This document shows positions 11,612-22,640 of a stretch of DNA of 64,000 bases, piece by piece. Under the pieces are notes generated by a model that saw only the letters and a program-made list of their open reading frames with translations, did no database searches and was not told where the DNA came from. Both the position numbers and the translations under genes were made by a program. Origin of the DNA: Trichostrongylus colubriformis (Eukaryota; Nematoda; Chromadorea; Rhabditida; Trichostrongylidae). Each line of letters opens with the position of its first letter. Within the stretch, counting starts at the first letter, position 1. The stretch is from positions 11,143,501-11,207,500 of the forward strand of contig OZ022256.1 of assembly GCA_963978905.1 (NCBI GenBank). The letters run 5' to 3'.

Positions 11612-13671
11612 CTGAAAGTGAATAGCAAAAGCTGTCGATTTTAACGCTTCCACAATAGCAAGTTTCATCGAGAAGGTGTCACCAAAGTACAGAAGACGAA
11701 AAGATGCTACAGAATTATAGAAATTAGTTTGGTTGCAGTATCTGTTACCAATTCTTCAGTATAAATGCAGTATTTTCCTCGTAGAGAAAATGAACAAAAT
11801 CGAGATTGGGAAATTGAGGTCATCTCAGCTTAGAGGCACACATCGTGATAATCAGATAGGTCAATTTACCTTCTCGAAACAGTGGATCCTTGGGTAACTA
11901 GTCTGGCTGCACCTCTATCGTGTCGCCACTGTGCACTATCACGGAGCTTCACCTGCTCGAACCCACTCTGACGCAACCATTTTTGCTCAGCTGATCAATA
12001 AGGAAGCTCAAATGGGTGGCGTTGGAATGGGTTCGGGCAGGTGTAACGCCGTGATAGCGTACCGTGGCTACGCGAAAAAGGGCAGCCTGACTTGTCACAT
12101 AAGGATGTACTGTTCAAAGAAGGCAAGTCGATCAATCCGATTATCGCGAAACATGCCTTCAGCCGGCCACGGTTCTCGCGTTCGTGTTGAAGCCTTGGTC
12201 GTAGCCGTGAAGAATGTGCAACCGAAATCCATCTCAAATCGTCATTTTGATCACAGATGTAGAGATTGCAACAGCCCGAATGAACAATTCAATAGTACTG
12301 GGTGCCTTTCTTATACCCGTAGCCTACCTCAATAAGCATCTTGGAATATCGCGATTATTCCGGCGAATGTATCAAAGGTTAATCTAAAAGGCTCTAGACC
12401 AAATTTTTAATTGGTAGTACCAGTGGAACTTAGTAAAAAATGTTCGTAAGAGGACTGATGGTTTCAATCTTCTAAACGCCTACTCCCTCGGAGGTTATAT
12501 GCTTATAATCAGTTTCATGGATGTATGCAATTCTTTCTGAATAGGCTAAATTCTGTCCTTATCAGGTTTTACAGTCTAACGGTGGGAGATGAAAAGACAT
12601 CGCCTAGATTCTAAAATGCATATCAGACCCGTTGCGAATGCGAAACATCGGTACTTTGTCATACGAGAAAGGACAAAAATCGAAATCATCCAGGAAAACT
12701 TCATTCGTTATTTATTATCAGATATGTTGTGAGGGCGGGGTTGCTCACTCTTGGATGCCTAGTCCAACTCATAGAAGGTTGAGTATTTTGCACACATGAA
12801 CAATCACCTTTCCAAAATGCAATTAATTATTCAATAACTGAATTTTATAATTGATTTGTCATTTTCTGCGATATAACAATACTGAATGGGCTGTTCTTCG
12901 AATGAGGGGACACCTACATATGTATGTGACGCTGAATATAGGTTTCTTCTTCTCCACCAATATTTGATTCAACAAAGGGCACTTGAGGAACAACGGAGGT
13001 AAGAGATGAAGTGAAGAGTGCAAAACTTTTTTGACACACAATTTTTTTCTGGGTAGAATTCATTATGAATTCACTCATCGCCAATCAAGCCTTCCATCGC
13101 TCAGGTTTGATAAATTAGTACTGTACTCATGTTAAAGGATAAAAGCACAATGAACCTTGGATAAGAATCCCGCCAGCATAATGGTCTCGAAGGCACTTCC
13201 GTAACTAGAACTCTAATGAGCCCTCAATGCGTGGCACATCCGCAAAATCATGTGTCTAGCTATTCATATCGACTAGTTTATGACACTGTTGAGGATAGAA
13301 ACTTTGACTCATCGATTTACTACCAGCTTACCATACCTGTATGATGCCATGTCGACTGAGCGGTTATGTCGGGGCTCCACCTACACTACTGCCCGCGGGT
13401 CTTTATTGTCGACATTGCCAAACTTATTGCCACTGAATCGAGGAATAATTATTAGCTTTACTAGCCAACAACAGAACAGAAAGAGGTACTATCGTAATGA
13501 GAGGGGACATCCCACTACCGGATTCTATTTTTACCCACCAAGAAGGGGAAAGAAGCTCCCTCCTCCTTCCTCCCTCCTTTGAGGCTTCGGCAAAAATGTA
13601 CGCCTGAATGTGCAAAGTGACCCCACAAAAATCGTTCAGAAGCACTCATATGTGAAACTTTTTGTGAGATG
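11612..13671. other. No recognised gene
   Basis: A 134-codon plus-strand frame at 11931-12335 shows no recognisable motif. The rest is AT-rich with short frames only. Confidence 0.4.
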
Positions 13672-13747
13672 CATTAGGTCCGCGGTAGTCACGCGATCAT
13701 GGTGGTTGACAGATCACCATGATCGCGTGCCTATCGCGGACCTAATG
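13672..13747. repeat. Near-perfect inverted repeat (33-bp arms)
   Basis: Arms 13672-13704 and 13715-13747 match as reverse complements except at two positions, around a 10-base loop. Confidence 0.9.
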
Positions 13748-13863
13748 TTAGTCCATAATGTTAGTACTAAACTTTTTTGCTACAGGTGGCATTTTGCTGT
13801 GAATTGTTTGATGAATGGCTAGCTGCTGGGCAAGTCCAGCAAGTCCATAAATGCACCTTACAT

Positions 13864-13955
13864 TAACAGCATAACTACTAACGTAACTATTAGAAAGAAG
13901 CATCACTTATAACAGCATAACTACTAACGTAACTATTAGAAAGAAGCATCACTTA
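13864..13955. repeat. 46-bp tandem duplication
   Basis: Two exact head-to-tail copies, 13864-13909 and 13910-13955, each beginning TAACAGCATAACTAC. Confidence 0.95.
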
Positions 13956-14499
13956 ATCTGTGACTCGCTCTGTATGCAAATCATCAATTTGTTCGCTGCT
14001 GCCAATTCACGTGCAAATCTTCGCGCGTCGCACGCCGCGATGCAATCTTTCAATCTAACGCTGCAAGCCTTTTTAGCTTGGAACCTTGAAAAGCCAAATT
14101 ATCGTGACTGCACTGTTGCAAGAGCTAACAACATTTGTGTATAGTTCTCAATCTCATAAATTGTCGTAAGCAGCCGGTACTTTTTGTGCTGATCGAGGAT
14201 GGTTTCTGCTCCATGAGCTCATTTTCATTTTTGAGCTGGGTAACACATAGCGTGCCACATGTATTTTTTACATTTTTGTTTATTTTTTGCATTGTGCACT
14301 GAGATTTTGAATGCAGAAACTATCATCTTTGTCGTTTACCATGACTTTTCTAAGGGTACGTCGACGGTCGCCGGCCTACGGTGGTCATCAGTTTTTTCTA
14401 CTTCTGCGGTAAGATTTTACCCTCTAAAGGCCGATGTCGCAATTACGACCCTGAAATTAGGCGATGCTGCTATTAGGTGTGTGTGCAGAATAAGGCCAA
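13956..14499. other. No recognised gene
   Basis: AT-rich, only short open frames. Nothing recognised. Confidence 0.4.
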
Positions 14500-14860
14500 A
14501 AAGGGCCACTTTTTCCAAAACGCCATAACTTCGCCCAGACACAACTTTATTGGTCGAAATAAAAACCATTCGAATCTACAGAACCTTGTCAACGCTTTGG
14601 TAAAAAATATGCCATCACGATCAAATTCTGGATTGCGAAAATTAATAAAATCAACGATAGCATTTTCAACATGCATGGCATCGCCGAATTTTTTCTGACG
14701 CAGGTATGCATCGAAAACCCGGAAAAAGTGGTAATCCGTCAGGGATAGGTCTGGGGAATAAGGGGGGGGGGGGTGAGGGAGAGTCTCGATGCCTAACTGC
14801 ATCAGTTTCTGCCGGTTGACTTGCAAAGTGTGGGGTTTTGCCTTGTTTTGCGCACCCAGC
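14500..14860 (-). pseudogene. Mariner transposase, C-terminal relic
   Basis: The minus-strand frame reads KPHTLQVNRQKLMQLGIETL, then PPYSPDLSLTDYHFFRVFDA and the KKFGDAMHVENAIVDFINFR region through PEFDRDGIF. This is the C-terminal third of a mariner transposase, including the PYSPDL-x-x-TDYHFF block that carries the last catalytic Asp. The tail is frameshifted after GIFF. The plus-strand sequence CGCCATAACTTCG near 14521 matches, inverted, the sequence following the partner relic at 15546, so it probably belongs to the element's 3' end. The N-terminal and central parts are missing. Confidence 0.75.
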
Positions 14861-15339
14861 AAAACTGATGCAGTTAAAGACACCGGAAGGGGGTAATTTT
14901 GGCCCACGGTAGAACAGACGTAGTGTGCACGAGTTAAAGTGGCCTCCATTGCATAAACTCGCCAATCCGACGCCTTGGCATGGTGCCAAGAGGAGATGTT
15001 TCTATTATAAAGTTGTTCTTTCCTTTTACTTTCTCCTTTGCTTTTTCATATATTGTTTCTTTACACGACTGCTAATGTAATTGGGAATGGCCACTCCACT
15101 GCGCTGCGAGTGGGGTGCTACAACTATTGTTAGCCTGCGGCCCGTCTCCTACAGCGGACAACTCGGAAAGGGATGCGTGGATGCGAATACAAACCGCACC
15201 GTGGCCCTTTTGAGCCCGGGTTTTTTCACCGATTATCGCTTCTAACTTCAGTGTTCGTCACAAAATGCTCATTTCTTTGCATCTTCCTGTTGTTTCGGAC
15301 CCCTTTCAGTTCCTTTGAGCTCATTCCCCTTATTTCCCA
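14861..15339. other. Spacer between two inverted mariner relics
   Basis: No gene recognised. It may contain unrecognised 5' parts of either mariner copy. Confidence 0.35.
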
Positions 15340-15546
15340 GACCTATCCGTGACGGATTACCACTTTTTTCGGGTTCTCGATGCAAACCTGCGTCAGAAAA
15401 AATTCGCCGATGCTATGCATGCTGAAAATGCCATCGTTGACTTTATTGAATTTCGCAATTCAGAATTTGATTATGATGGCATATTTTCTTTAGCAGATCG
15501 TTGGCAAGATTCTGTAGATTGGAATGGTTTTTATTTCAACAAATAA
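15340..15546 (+). pseudogene. Mariner transposase, C-terminal relic (inverted partner)
   Basis: The plus-strand frame reads TDYHFFRVLDANLRQKKFAD and continues through VDFIEFRNSEFDYDGIFSLA to NGFYFNK and a stop. It is a sister of the minus-strand relic at 14500-14860 and keeps the C-terminus that the other has lost by frameshift. The sequence after the stop (GAGCGAAGTTATGGCC) matches the end of that relic. Only the last ~65 residues are present, against about 345 in a complete mariner transposase. Confidence 0.75.
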
Positions 15547-16978
15547 AACTGTGTCTGAGCGAAGTTATGGCCAGTTATAATTTGGCCATTCATCCTGCAA
15601 ACACCTATATGTCACATAACACCTAACACCCTAATACTTGTGTAGCAAGCGATGCGCGACGCTGCAAAATTGCGACGATTGGATCTGCTCAAAATCTCAA
15701 AAGTCATAGAAATGCTACCAAGAGGATACGTGTATCAAAAGCGTATATGCTACTCTGCGATTTTTTACCGGGTGCAGAACATATGAACAGTGAAATAGGT
15801 ATAAAAACATGCCTATGAACTTTGCCATTATAATCCTGCGCTATTCACGCTATATGGACAACGCGCCTTTCTTCAGATGACTTTTCGAGCTTAGGATCGA
15901 ACTTATCAGATTCATTGATGCACTGAACGAAAACACAGAATTCAAACTGACATCAGACCTCACCATACTATTCCGCAATTTTGAGACTTATTGTTAGCAC
16001 GAAATTGCAGTCCGCAGAATCACGAAATTAGAAACCACCTGTGAGTGAGCGCTCAATAAAACTAATAGAGAGCATTAGCATGAAAGGAAATTTGTAGCAA
16101 AAAAGGATGTTTGATGTCATGCAAAGCGAGGGTGATTCTGAGAACTAAAAACTGAAAAAAGCCTAAATTCAAAACAAAAGGAGTGCAAAAGCTCGAAAAA
16201 GAGAAAAAAAGGATATTTGGTGAAATAAGGAGAGCTTCAAAATTTTCAAGTAAAGGTTCCAGTTTCTTGCACCTCCATGTCAAGCTCCTGTGAGAAGCGG
16301 GAGCACATGGAAAAAGTTGGACGTACAACGTATCAAGTGGAGAAAAACTCCAGGAACATGCAGAGCTTCACCTCACAGATCGCATAACGTAAGTGCTTTA
16401 CATGCATATTTAAAGTGAGAAAGTTTCCGGGAAGAAACATCCCAGTCTCCCCCTGAACTAAATTTTTTCATGGATCTTTGAGAAAGTCCTACCCTATTCA
16501 GATCAGCAGCTGGGATTTGCAATAATTCGGAAAACGGTCAGTGGTTATGAAAGACTGTTCCTAAAATTCTTGCCCGGCTCCTCATTTTCAAAACAAAAAA
16601 AGGCGCAAAAAGGGCGAAATGAAGTTTAATGAAATTATCTGAGCTGTGTGACTAGTTCTACTGTATGTAAGCGGCTAAGCGTCTGTTATAGTGTGTCTGT
16701 GTTTGACCGGAAGTTCATAACTTGATTCTAGGCTCCTGTTTATTTTCAAGTGTTATAGGGGTGGTTGAAAGACGTCAACGGTGAGTGATTATAACTGATG
16801 CCGAATGATAAAGAAACCCATGCCCTGATATAGCTCACAAGGGAAGGATGGTAAGTTGAGGCCGTTTGAAATGGGGTTTATACCAATGATAGGGCTCACG
16901 ATGCCATTCACCAATCTTCATTCGATATCTTCTGTGCATCTCTGGGAGCAGAGTTACAAGCGTTGAAAGGGAAGCAGC
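15547..16978. other. No recognised gene
   Basis: AT-rich, short frames only. The first ~60 bases are probably the mariner 3' end. Confidence 0.4.
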
Positions 16979-17218
16979 TCAGCACATATGCGATAGGCAA
17001 GTGCAACAGACGTGCTTTTAATGCTCTTTCGTAGTGGGATGAAGCTCTCGGAGCATGTCATTCCTTGTTTGTAACGTTCGGGAAGTAATTTGGGAAAAAT
17101 GCAAAAAGCGACGTCCAGCACATCGGAACCCGTCACCCCTCGAACTAGAGTACTAGAACATAAACACATGGCTATCGAAGCACACACCCGTTACACTTGC
17201 CTATCGCATATGTGCTGA
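16979..17218. repeat. Inverted repeat pair (25-bp perfect arms, 190-bp spacer)
   Basis: 16979-17003 and 17194-17218 are exact reverse complements. Similarity continues weakly outward (GGGAAGCAGC against AGAGAAGCAAC), which suggests two inverted copies of one repeat. Confidence 0.85.
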
Positions 17219-17939
17219 CAATGAGTTGCTTCTCTTTCCTTCCCGCGGCCGCACCTAGTTTCCGTAATTTTGCCCCACCCTGTAGTATGGGTATTATGCA
17301 TAACTATCTGGAATGGTAGACGGTATCTGAATATGATACTCAGCAAAACTGTTTCAGTCCATAACATTGTCTTACTTAGGGGAAAGATGTCGCAAATTAA
17401 AGAGTAAACGTTGAATTCGAATCTCTTGATGAAAAGAGGGTGCTGGACACATAAGGTACAGTAAGAAGTCAATCGCCAGTGAACAAGTATGTAGTGCGTA
17501 TAAAATTTACGATATTGCTTTCACAATTCTGAAATGTGAGAAGCGAATGAGTTCAGAAGCACTTTTCAGGTGCACATGTTTTCTATCAATCAGCCTTTTT
17601 TGAAAGGGAACAGGAAAGTTGGACGTAATACGAACGTGCAGGCAAAAGTTATTCGGTAGGACAGGTGCGCCATAAATTTCAAAGGAGAAGTTTGAGAGGG
17701 ATGTGGACCTTTAGTCGAGGAAGCAATCACAAGGAGTATCGAATGGAATCACTTTCCCCATGGCTCACATCCGCTAAGTATACGAAACCGAGAGTAGTGA
17801 GAATATTGCGGAAATGTTGCTTTTTAAGCAGAATCAAACTGTGACGCACTACCTTTTTGTATGGCATCTGAAACCATGAAGCCATCAATCAGTGGCGTTG
17901 GCCTCAACTGCAGAGAAGTGGGGAAAAGTGAAAAGTGAG
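17219..17939. other. No recognised gene
   Basis: Nothing recognised except repeat similarity of 17755-17870 to 4041-4180. Confidence 0.35.
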
Positions 17940-17970
17940 AGTTTATGTTATCTGAAAACAAGTCTTCCGT

Positions 17971-18660
17971 TTGTTGAGCTTTTTCTACGCTAATGTACGT
18001 TCAATTTCTAAGAATTCGGACTTCATAAAAGTTGAACTGAGTCAGCATTATGATATTTATGCCTTTTCCGAGACATGGTTGAAACCAAGCCACACGCTAT
18101 CCTCACTACTGGGTGACTCTATAGATAACTACGATGTTCTCAGATGCGATCGTTCCGAAAAAGTTGGGGGTGGTGTTCTTTTACTCGGTTTGCATAGTCT
18201 TTCACTATCTCTTATATTTGCTGCATCGGTTGATGACTCCTATGAATTACTTTGCGCTGATGCATTCTGTGATAGCTTCAACTTAAGGATATTGGTTGTT
18301 TATCGTTCTCCATCATGCACCAGGAAAATTTAATACTGCTGATGAAAGCCCTCAGCGATCTAATCTCATGTGATAGACAATGCGTTATCGTAGGGGATTT
18401 CAACTTGCCCGATTACTGCAACCGTAAAGAGGTGTTTTATCCATCTTCAATGTTAACCCCTTTCATCGACTTTATTCAGTGTCACAACCTTGTACAACAT
18501 GTAAGGGAACCTACCAGAGGTGATAATATTCTTGATTTGGTGTTTTCCAGCGATCTACACTTAATCAAACGGCTCACCGTTGTACCCCCAGTGGGTTGCA
18601 GTGACCACAGTAGCATCATTTTTGAACTTAAGTGCGAACGCTCTCATCCCGAATACATTT
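17971..18660 (+). pseudogene. AP endonuclease domain of the CR1-like LINE
   Basis: Motifs in order: FYANVRSISKNSD (N-terminal Asn motif, about 17980), IYAFSETWLKPSHT (about 18055, the catalytic ETW), RCDRSEKVGGGVLLL (about 18145), then after a frameshift CVIVGDFNLP (about 18380, GDFN) and GCSDHSSIIFEL (about 18597, catalytic SDH). All key residues remain, but the frameshift near 18310 splits the domain. Confidence 0.8.
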
Positions 18661-19178
18661 GCAGGCGAAGTTACTCCTCGTGTAATTTTGACGAACTATG
18701 CCGTAGTCTAGCTCAAGTGCATTGGGTACCACTGTTAGAATCTAGAAATGGTGTCAATGAGAAGTATGAACTGTTCTTATCGGTTTTTCTTGATGCCCTT
18801 GATTTTTACACGCCATGGGTAGTAGTTCCTTGTGTTAAATCCCTTCACCTTCCGAAGCACTTGCAGAAGATGTGGGAGCATCGTGAATGTCTCTTTCATG
18901 AGGCCAAGCGATCCAACAGATGGGACGAATTCCTAACTTTCACTCGGAAATTTTCGGTGCAACTCAAAAAATACAACTGTTATCTGGACAAAAAAGTTAT
19001 TGATACAGGAAACGTGCGATATTTCCATAGGTATTTGAGCAAAATATTACAGGACTCCAGACGCATCAACTGCTTGAAAAAAGGGAATCTGGTAGCTACT
19101 TCCTCAGCCGATAAAGCCAACATGTTAGCGTAGCAATTTGTTAGTGTTTTCCAGGACGACGACAGAATTATTCCACAG

Positions 19179-20751
19179 ATGTTTCGTCTCAGGAGTGAGC
19201 CCATGAAAGATTTTCCTTGGTTCACCGCCTCTGTGCTATTAGATCTTATAAACAAATGGCCGGGTACTCCATCTCTGACACCCGATTTTGTACCGTTCTT
19301 AGCTGTACAAAAAACAGCTCATGTCATCTGCGGGCCTTTGGCGTACATTTTTAATCAGTCACTGATGTCCGGTGAGGTTCCCCGACGCTGGAAACATTCT
19401 TTTGTTACTCCTATACCAAAAAAAGATCCTTTGTCCGATCCTGAGAACTATCGGCCGGTAAGCATCACATCATTGTTCTGTAGGCTATTCGAGAAAATCC
19501 TAAAAGATCACATGAATAAGCATTTAATGGCCAACAATATCGTTTCTAAGAATCAACACGGTTTTATCCCAGGTCGTTCTGTCGAAACAAATCTGATAGA
19601 ATGCCTCAACGACTGGACCCATATTCTGGATAATAAGGGTTGCTGTGACGTTATCTACTTTGATTTTGCAAAGGCATTTGACAAAGTCCCACACGAAAAA
19701 CTCATATTCAAACTGGAAGCTCTTGGTTTTCACCCAGTACTTACCAAATGGATTTCAAACTACCTTAGGGACAGAACCTTCCAGGTTTAGATTGATCAAT
19801 CATTCTCGGATATTAAAAGAGTAACGAGTGGGGTCCCTCAAGGGGGTGTGTTATCCCCTGTGCTGTTTAATATTTATACTGCCGAACTTCCCGACATGCT
19901 TAGCGAACTAGGCGTTAAGGTGAAAGTTTATGCAGATGATGTAAAAATCTATAAATCTATCTCCGGTTACGATGACTCGTCCAAGTTGCAAGAAGGCATT
20001 GACTTGATAGTGAAATGGTCTAAGCAGTGGCAGCTGCCAATTGCCCCTCAGAAGACCGTTTACATGCAACTAAGTTTAAGAACTTCGTCCTGTGTACGAT
20101 CCTATACAGTCAATGGTATCACATTATCTGCTGTTGAATCTGTCAGGGACCTAGGCTTTCACTATGTAACAAACTGAACTTTTCCGAGCACATTCGGAGG
20201 AAGGTGAACATGGCCCAGCTTCGAACTTATCAAATATTTAAAGGTTTAAACATAGCGAATGAAAAAGCATTACTTCTAGCATATAAAGCTTATGTACGAC
20301 CAGTGGTTGAATCCAGCACCACGGTTTTTAATCCTTTGAGTAAAAGGCATATTTACGCACTAGAAAGGGTTCAGAATAATTTTACTCGTAAACTGCTCAT
20401 TCGGGTTAACTGCTATTCGTACTCAAAAATACCTAGTGCTGCTACGCGTAATAAACACTTTGAACTGCAGTCTTTGCAAGTAAGGCGCAAAATTTTTGAC
20501 TTATGCTTGATACATAAATGATAACGGGCGCGTGTGGGCCTGGTTCATCCAGCTTGTTCAAAATGTCTCTTTCTAAGACTAGAGGAGGATCCATGAAAAT
20601 TTCCTTGGATCGTCCTAAATCTAGCCTACGGTCCAATAGTTTCACTTTTAGAGCGGGTAACGAATATTTGAAGCTGTCCAAAAGCATACCACCCACTCTT
20701 TCGCAGACTCAATTCAAACAATATGTTGTGAACAAACTACAGGAGAAGTAG
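19179..20751 (+). pseudogene. Reverse transcriptase of the CR1-like LINE
   Basis: RT blocks are easy to read: FVTPIPKKDPLSDPENYRPV (about 19400-19460), NQHGFIPGRSVETNLIE (about 19552-19602), VIYFDFAKAFDKVPHEKL (motif A, about 19650-19703), GVPQGGVLSPVLFNIYT (motif B, about 19830-19880) and VYADDVKIY (motif C, YADD at 19929-19940). The thumb and C-terminal region continue to LQEK and a stop at 20751. Catalytic Asp residues are intact, but the stop at 19788 and two later frameshifts prevent a full product. Confidence 0.85.
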
Positions 20752-20907
20752 AAGTCCTCATTCTCCAGATGATTGAACGTTGTTAGTCCTTTTCACTGTT
20801 TTGTATTTTCCTGTTAATGTGCTGTCGATTTCTATATTGCTGTTCTTTTTTTGTGACTTTCTCACGTATGCCTTATGCAGACGTAATAAACATAAACATA
20901 AACATTT

Positions 20908-21209
20908 GAGAAGAGGTAATGTGTAGCGAAACACGCACTGAAAAAGCGAGGTTTGGGTCCCATCACGATCATGCAGAGCGTCGTTCTGCAGTTCATCAGC
21001 GTGGCAAGTAGTCGGTGAGGGCCGGGCAATTTTAGCGGCCGGCTAATTTAGCCTCTTGCCCGTCTGCAGCCTACCCCTGCTAGTGACGCAGAGCGGAGTG
21101 TAAAAGAAAATGGTTACGGGCTTCCATTTCTCGGTTCTTTCGACTTTATTTCGATCGTTCTCTACTTTACTCTGCTGAGCACCCCTACTTGAATACTTCA
21201 CAATCGGCC
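20908..21209. other. No recognised gene
   Basis: Moderately GC-rich, short frames only. Confidence 0.4.
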
Positions 21210-21680
21210 AAGGCCCTTCCGATGCCTCTAAGGATACCTACAATATTACCGTCTACCGGAAGCAGAAGCCAGCGTTCGTGATGGATCCTTCCCGGGCAGG
21301 CACTTGAAGAATGTCGCTTTGGTTTCAGGATGCCATCGACGCCTTGCTGCTTGCACAACGCTGCTACGATCCGCAATGTCATTTTCCATGGCTTACGCTT
21401 GCCTCCGGAGGGATTTTAATGGTACGGCACATTCAGCTACATGAGAGCAAAGTACGTTGGGAACATAAACGAAACGGAATATTCTTGGACACAACCTAGT
21501 ATGGATACTCTCAAGTACCAAGTGTGTACAGAACGTAGCAGAGTTGTGAAGGAGGGTGATGGAATCGTGGATTTTGCGAGTTGAAGCAAGGCATCACGTT
21601 GTCATTGCAAAGATTTCCAATTCTGTTTGTGCAGAAGACTGTTACAGAGTCTAGTGATGCTGTGAAGTTTGTCCTCGTTG
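21210..21680. repeat. Dispersed repeat of unknown family, copy 2
   Basis: Partner of 4230-4690. Near 21628 a block TTTGTGCAGAAGACTGTTAC followed by AGAGTC also resembles 40028-40055 inside the minus-strand RTE element, so part of this family may derive from RTE reverse transcriptase sequence. Confidence 0.45.
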
Positions 21681-22005
21681 GGATCACATCCTCTCATCTG
21701 GTTGTGGCATGACCTCACTTGGAGGCGCATTCCAGGACTACCTTGGATGGATTGAAGCGCTGAATAATTAAATAAGAGGTTCTGAAGATTACGCCAGCAA
21801 AAAACCGTAAAAAGCCTCGAAAATGGAAAATAAGGCGATGTAATGCGGGTCTGTGAGAGTTTACCGCTTTACCGCGTAAATGTGAGTCCTTTATTCTGTT
21901 TCTGCTGAATGGTATTATAAGGAGCTTTAAAATCACCTGTAAACCCATGATTTCACCTATATTCTAAGATTTTCTTTACTATTTGAATCTCTTCTTTACC
22001 TTAAC
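21681..22005. other. No recognised gene
   Basis: AT-rich, nothing recognised. Confidence 0.4.
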
Positions 22006-22190
22006 TTCTCGCATAAATTATAGGCCTCCTTTGCCACGCTGCTGCCATCGTTGCCACCGTGATTGCCAGAAATCACGTCTGGAGAGAGGCGTTTGGGCTG
22101 CATGGGTCGCGCTGGCTTCATTGGCTCTACCATGAACTCACACGCACACTTCGGTAAAGGTATAAGCCACGTCGACGGGGTCGAATAATT
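22006..22190 (-). CDS. Candidate single exon, unrecognised
   Basis: A locally GC-rich minus-strand frame encodes KCACEFMVEPMKPARPMQ and then PKRLSPDVISGNHGGNDGSS, ending near a good donor (TTAAG|GTAAAG, about 22003-22000). The upstream acceptor is weak (ACTAAG near 22195). Composition differs from the surrounding AT-rich DNA. No family recognised, and no flanking exons found. Confidence 0.2.
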
Positions 22191-22195
22191 CTTAG

Positions 22196-22275
22196 TATGT
22201 GTGTGTGTTTGTACTTGTATGTGCATGTGTGTGTGTGGATGTAAGGGTCCGTGTGTCCGTCTGTCTGTCTGTCAC
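22196..22275. repeat. Low-complexity TG / CTGT tract
   Basis: Interrupted (TG)n runs followed by (GTCT)n at 22257-22272. Confidence 0.9.
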
Positions 22276-22389
22276 GAGATTCATATCCCGCGTCGCAGCA
22301 AAGCAGATACCTTAATTTTTACATGTGACATAGAGGATGGTGAGAGGATTCCAGCGGTGGTGGATCGGAAGTGACAGCTACTAATGAAG

Positions 22390-22640
22390 GTTTATAAGGA
22401 GTCTCGAAAGGCAAATGTCGCCAAATCAGTTTTGAGTTCCGGCTAGAGTGTCGCCACTCATAGATGTTGAGAAGAGTGGAACGGGAACATTGGTTGTAGG
22501 CGATTTAAATTGATAACGCTTGATAAGGTTTGATAAGAGGAGTCGGAAGGCAAATGTCACCATAGCCGTTCCGCTTTGCCGGCTGACAGTGGAATGTTCA
22601 CATTCGCAGGTATTACATATAAGGTAGGAGAACCTCAATG
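22390..22640. repeat. Diverged tandem repeat, about 150-bp period
   Basis: Blocks around GGTTTATAAGGAGTC, AAGGCAAATGTC and CCGGCT recur at about 22390-22480 and 22528-22625. Related GATTGATAAG sequence occurs near 3550. Confidence 0.45.

Larger units (their letters stand above)
17940..20907 (+). mobile_element. CR1/Jockey-like LINE, 5'-truncated
   Basis: One long broken ORF encodes an AP endonuclease followed by a reverse transcriptase. The element ends in a short 3' repeat tail built of ATAAAC/AAACAT units (20885-20905), as in CR1-like elements, rather than a poly(A) tract. No ORF1 (gag-like) is visible upstream, so the copy is probably 5'-truncated near 17940-17970. Coding damage seen by eye: a frameshift near 18310, in-frame TAG stops at 19131-19133 and 19788-19790, a 1-base shift near 20165-20180 and another near 20518. 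The low damage suggests this is the youngest LINE here. Confidence 0.85.

Noticed and set aside
14761..14773. Poly-G runs here and at about 37526-37539 as G-quadruplex elements
   Set aside because: Simple homopolymers inside transposon debris. No further G-run pattern.
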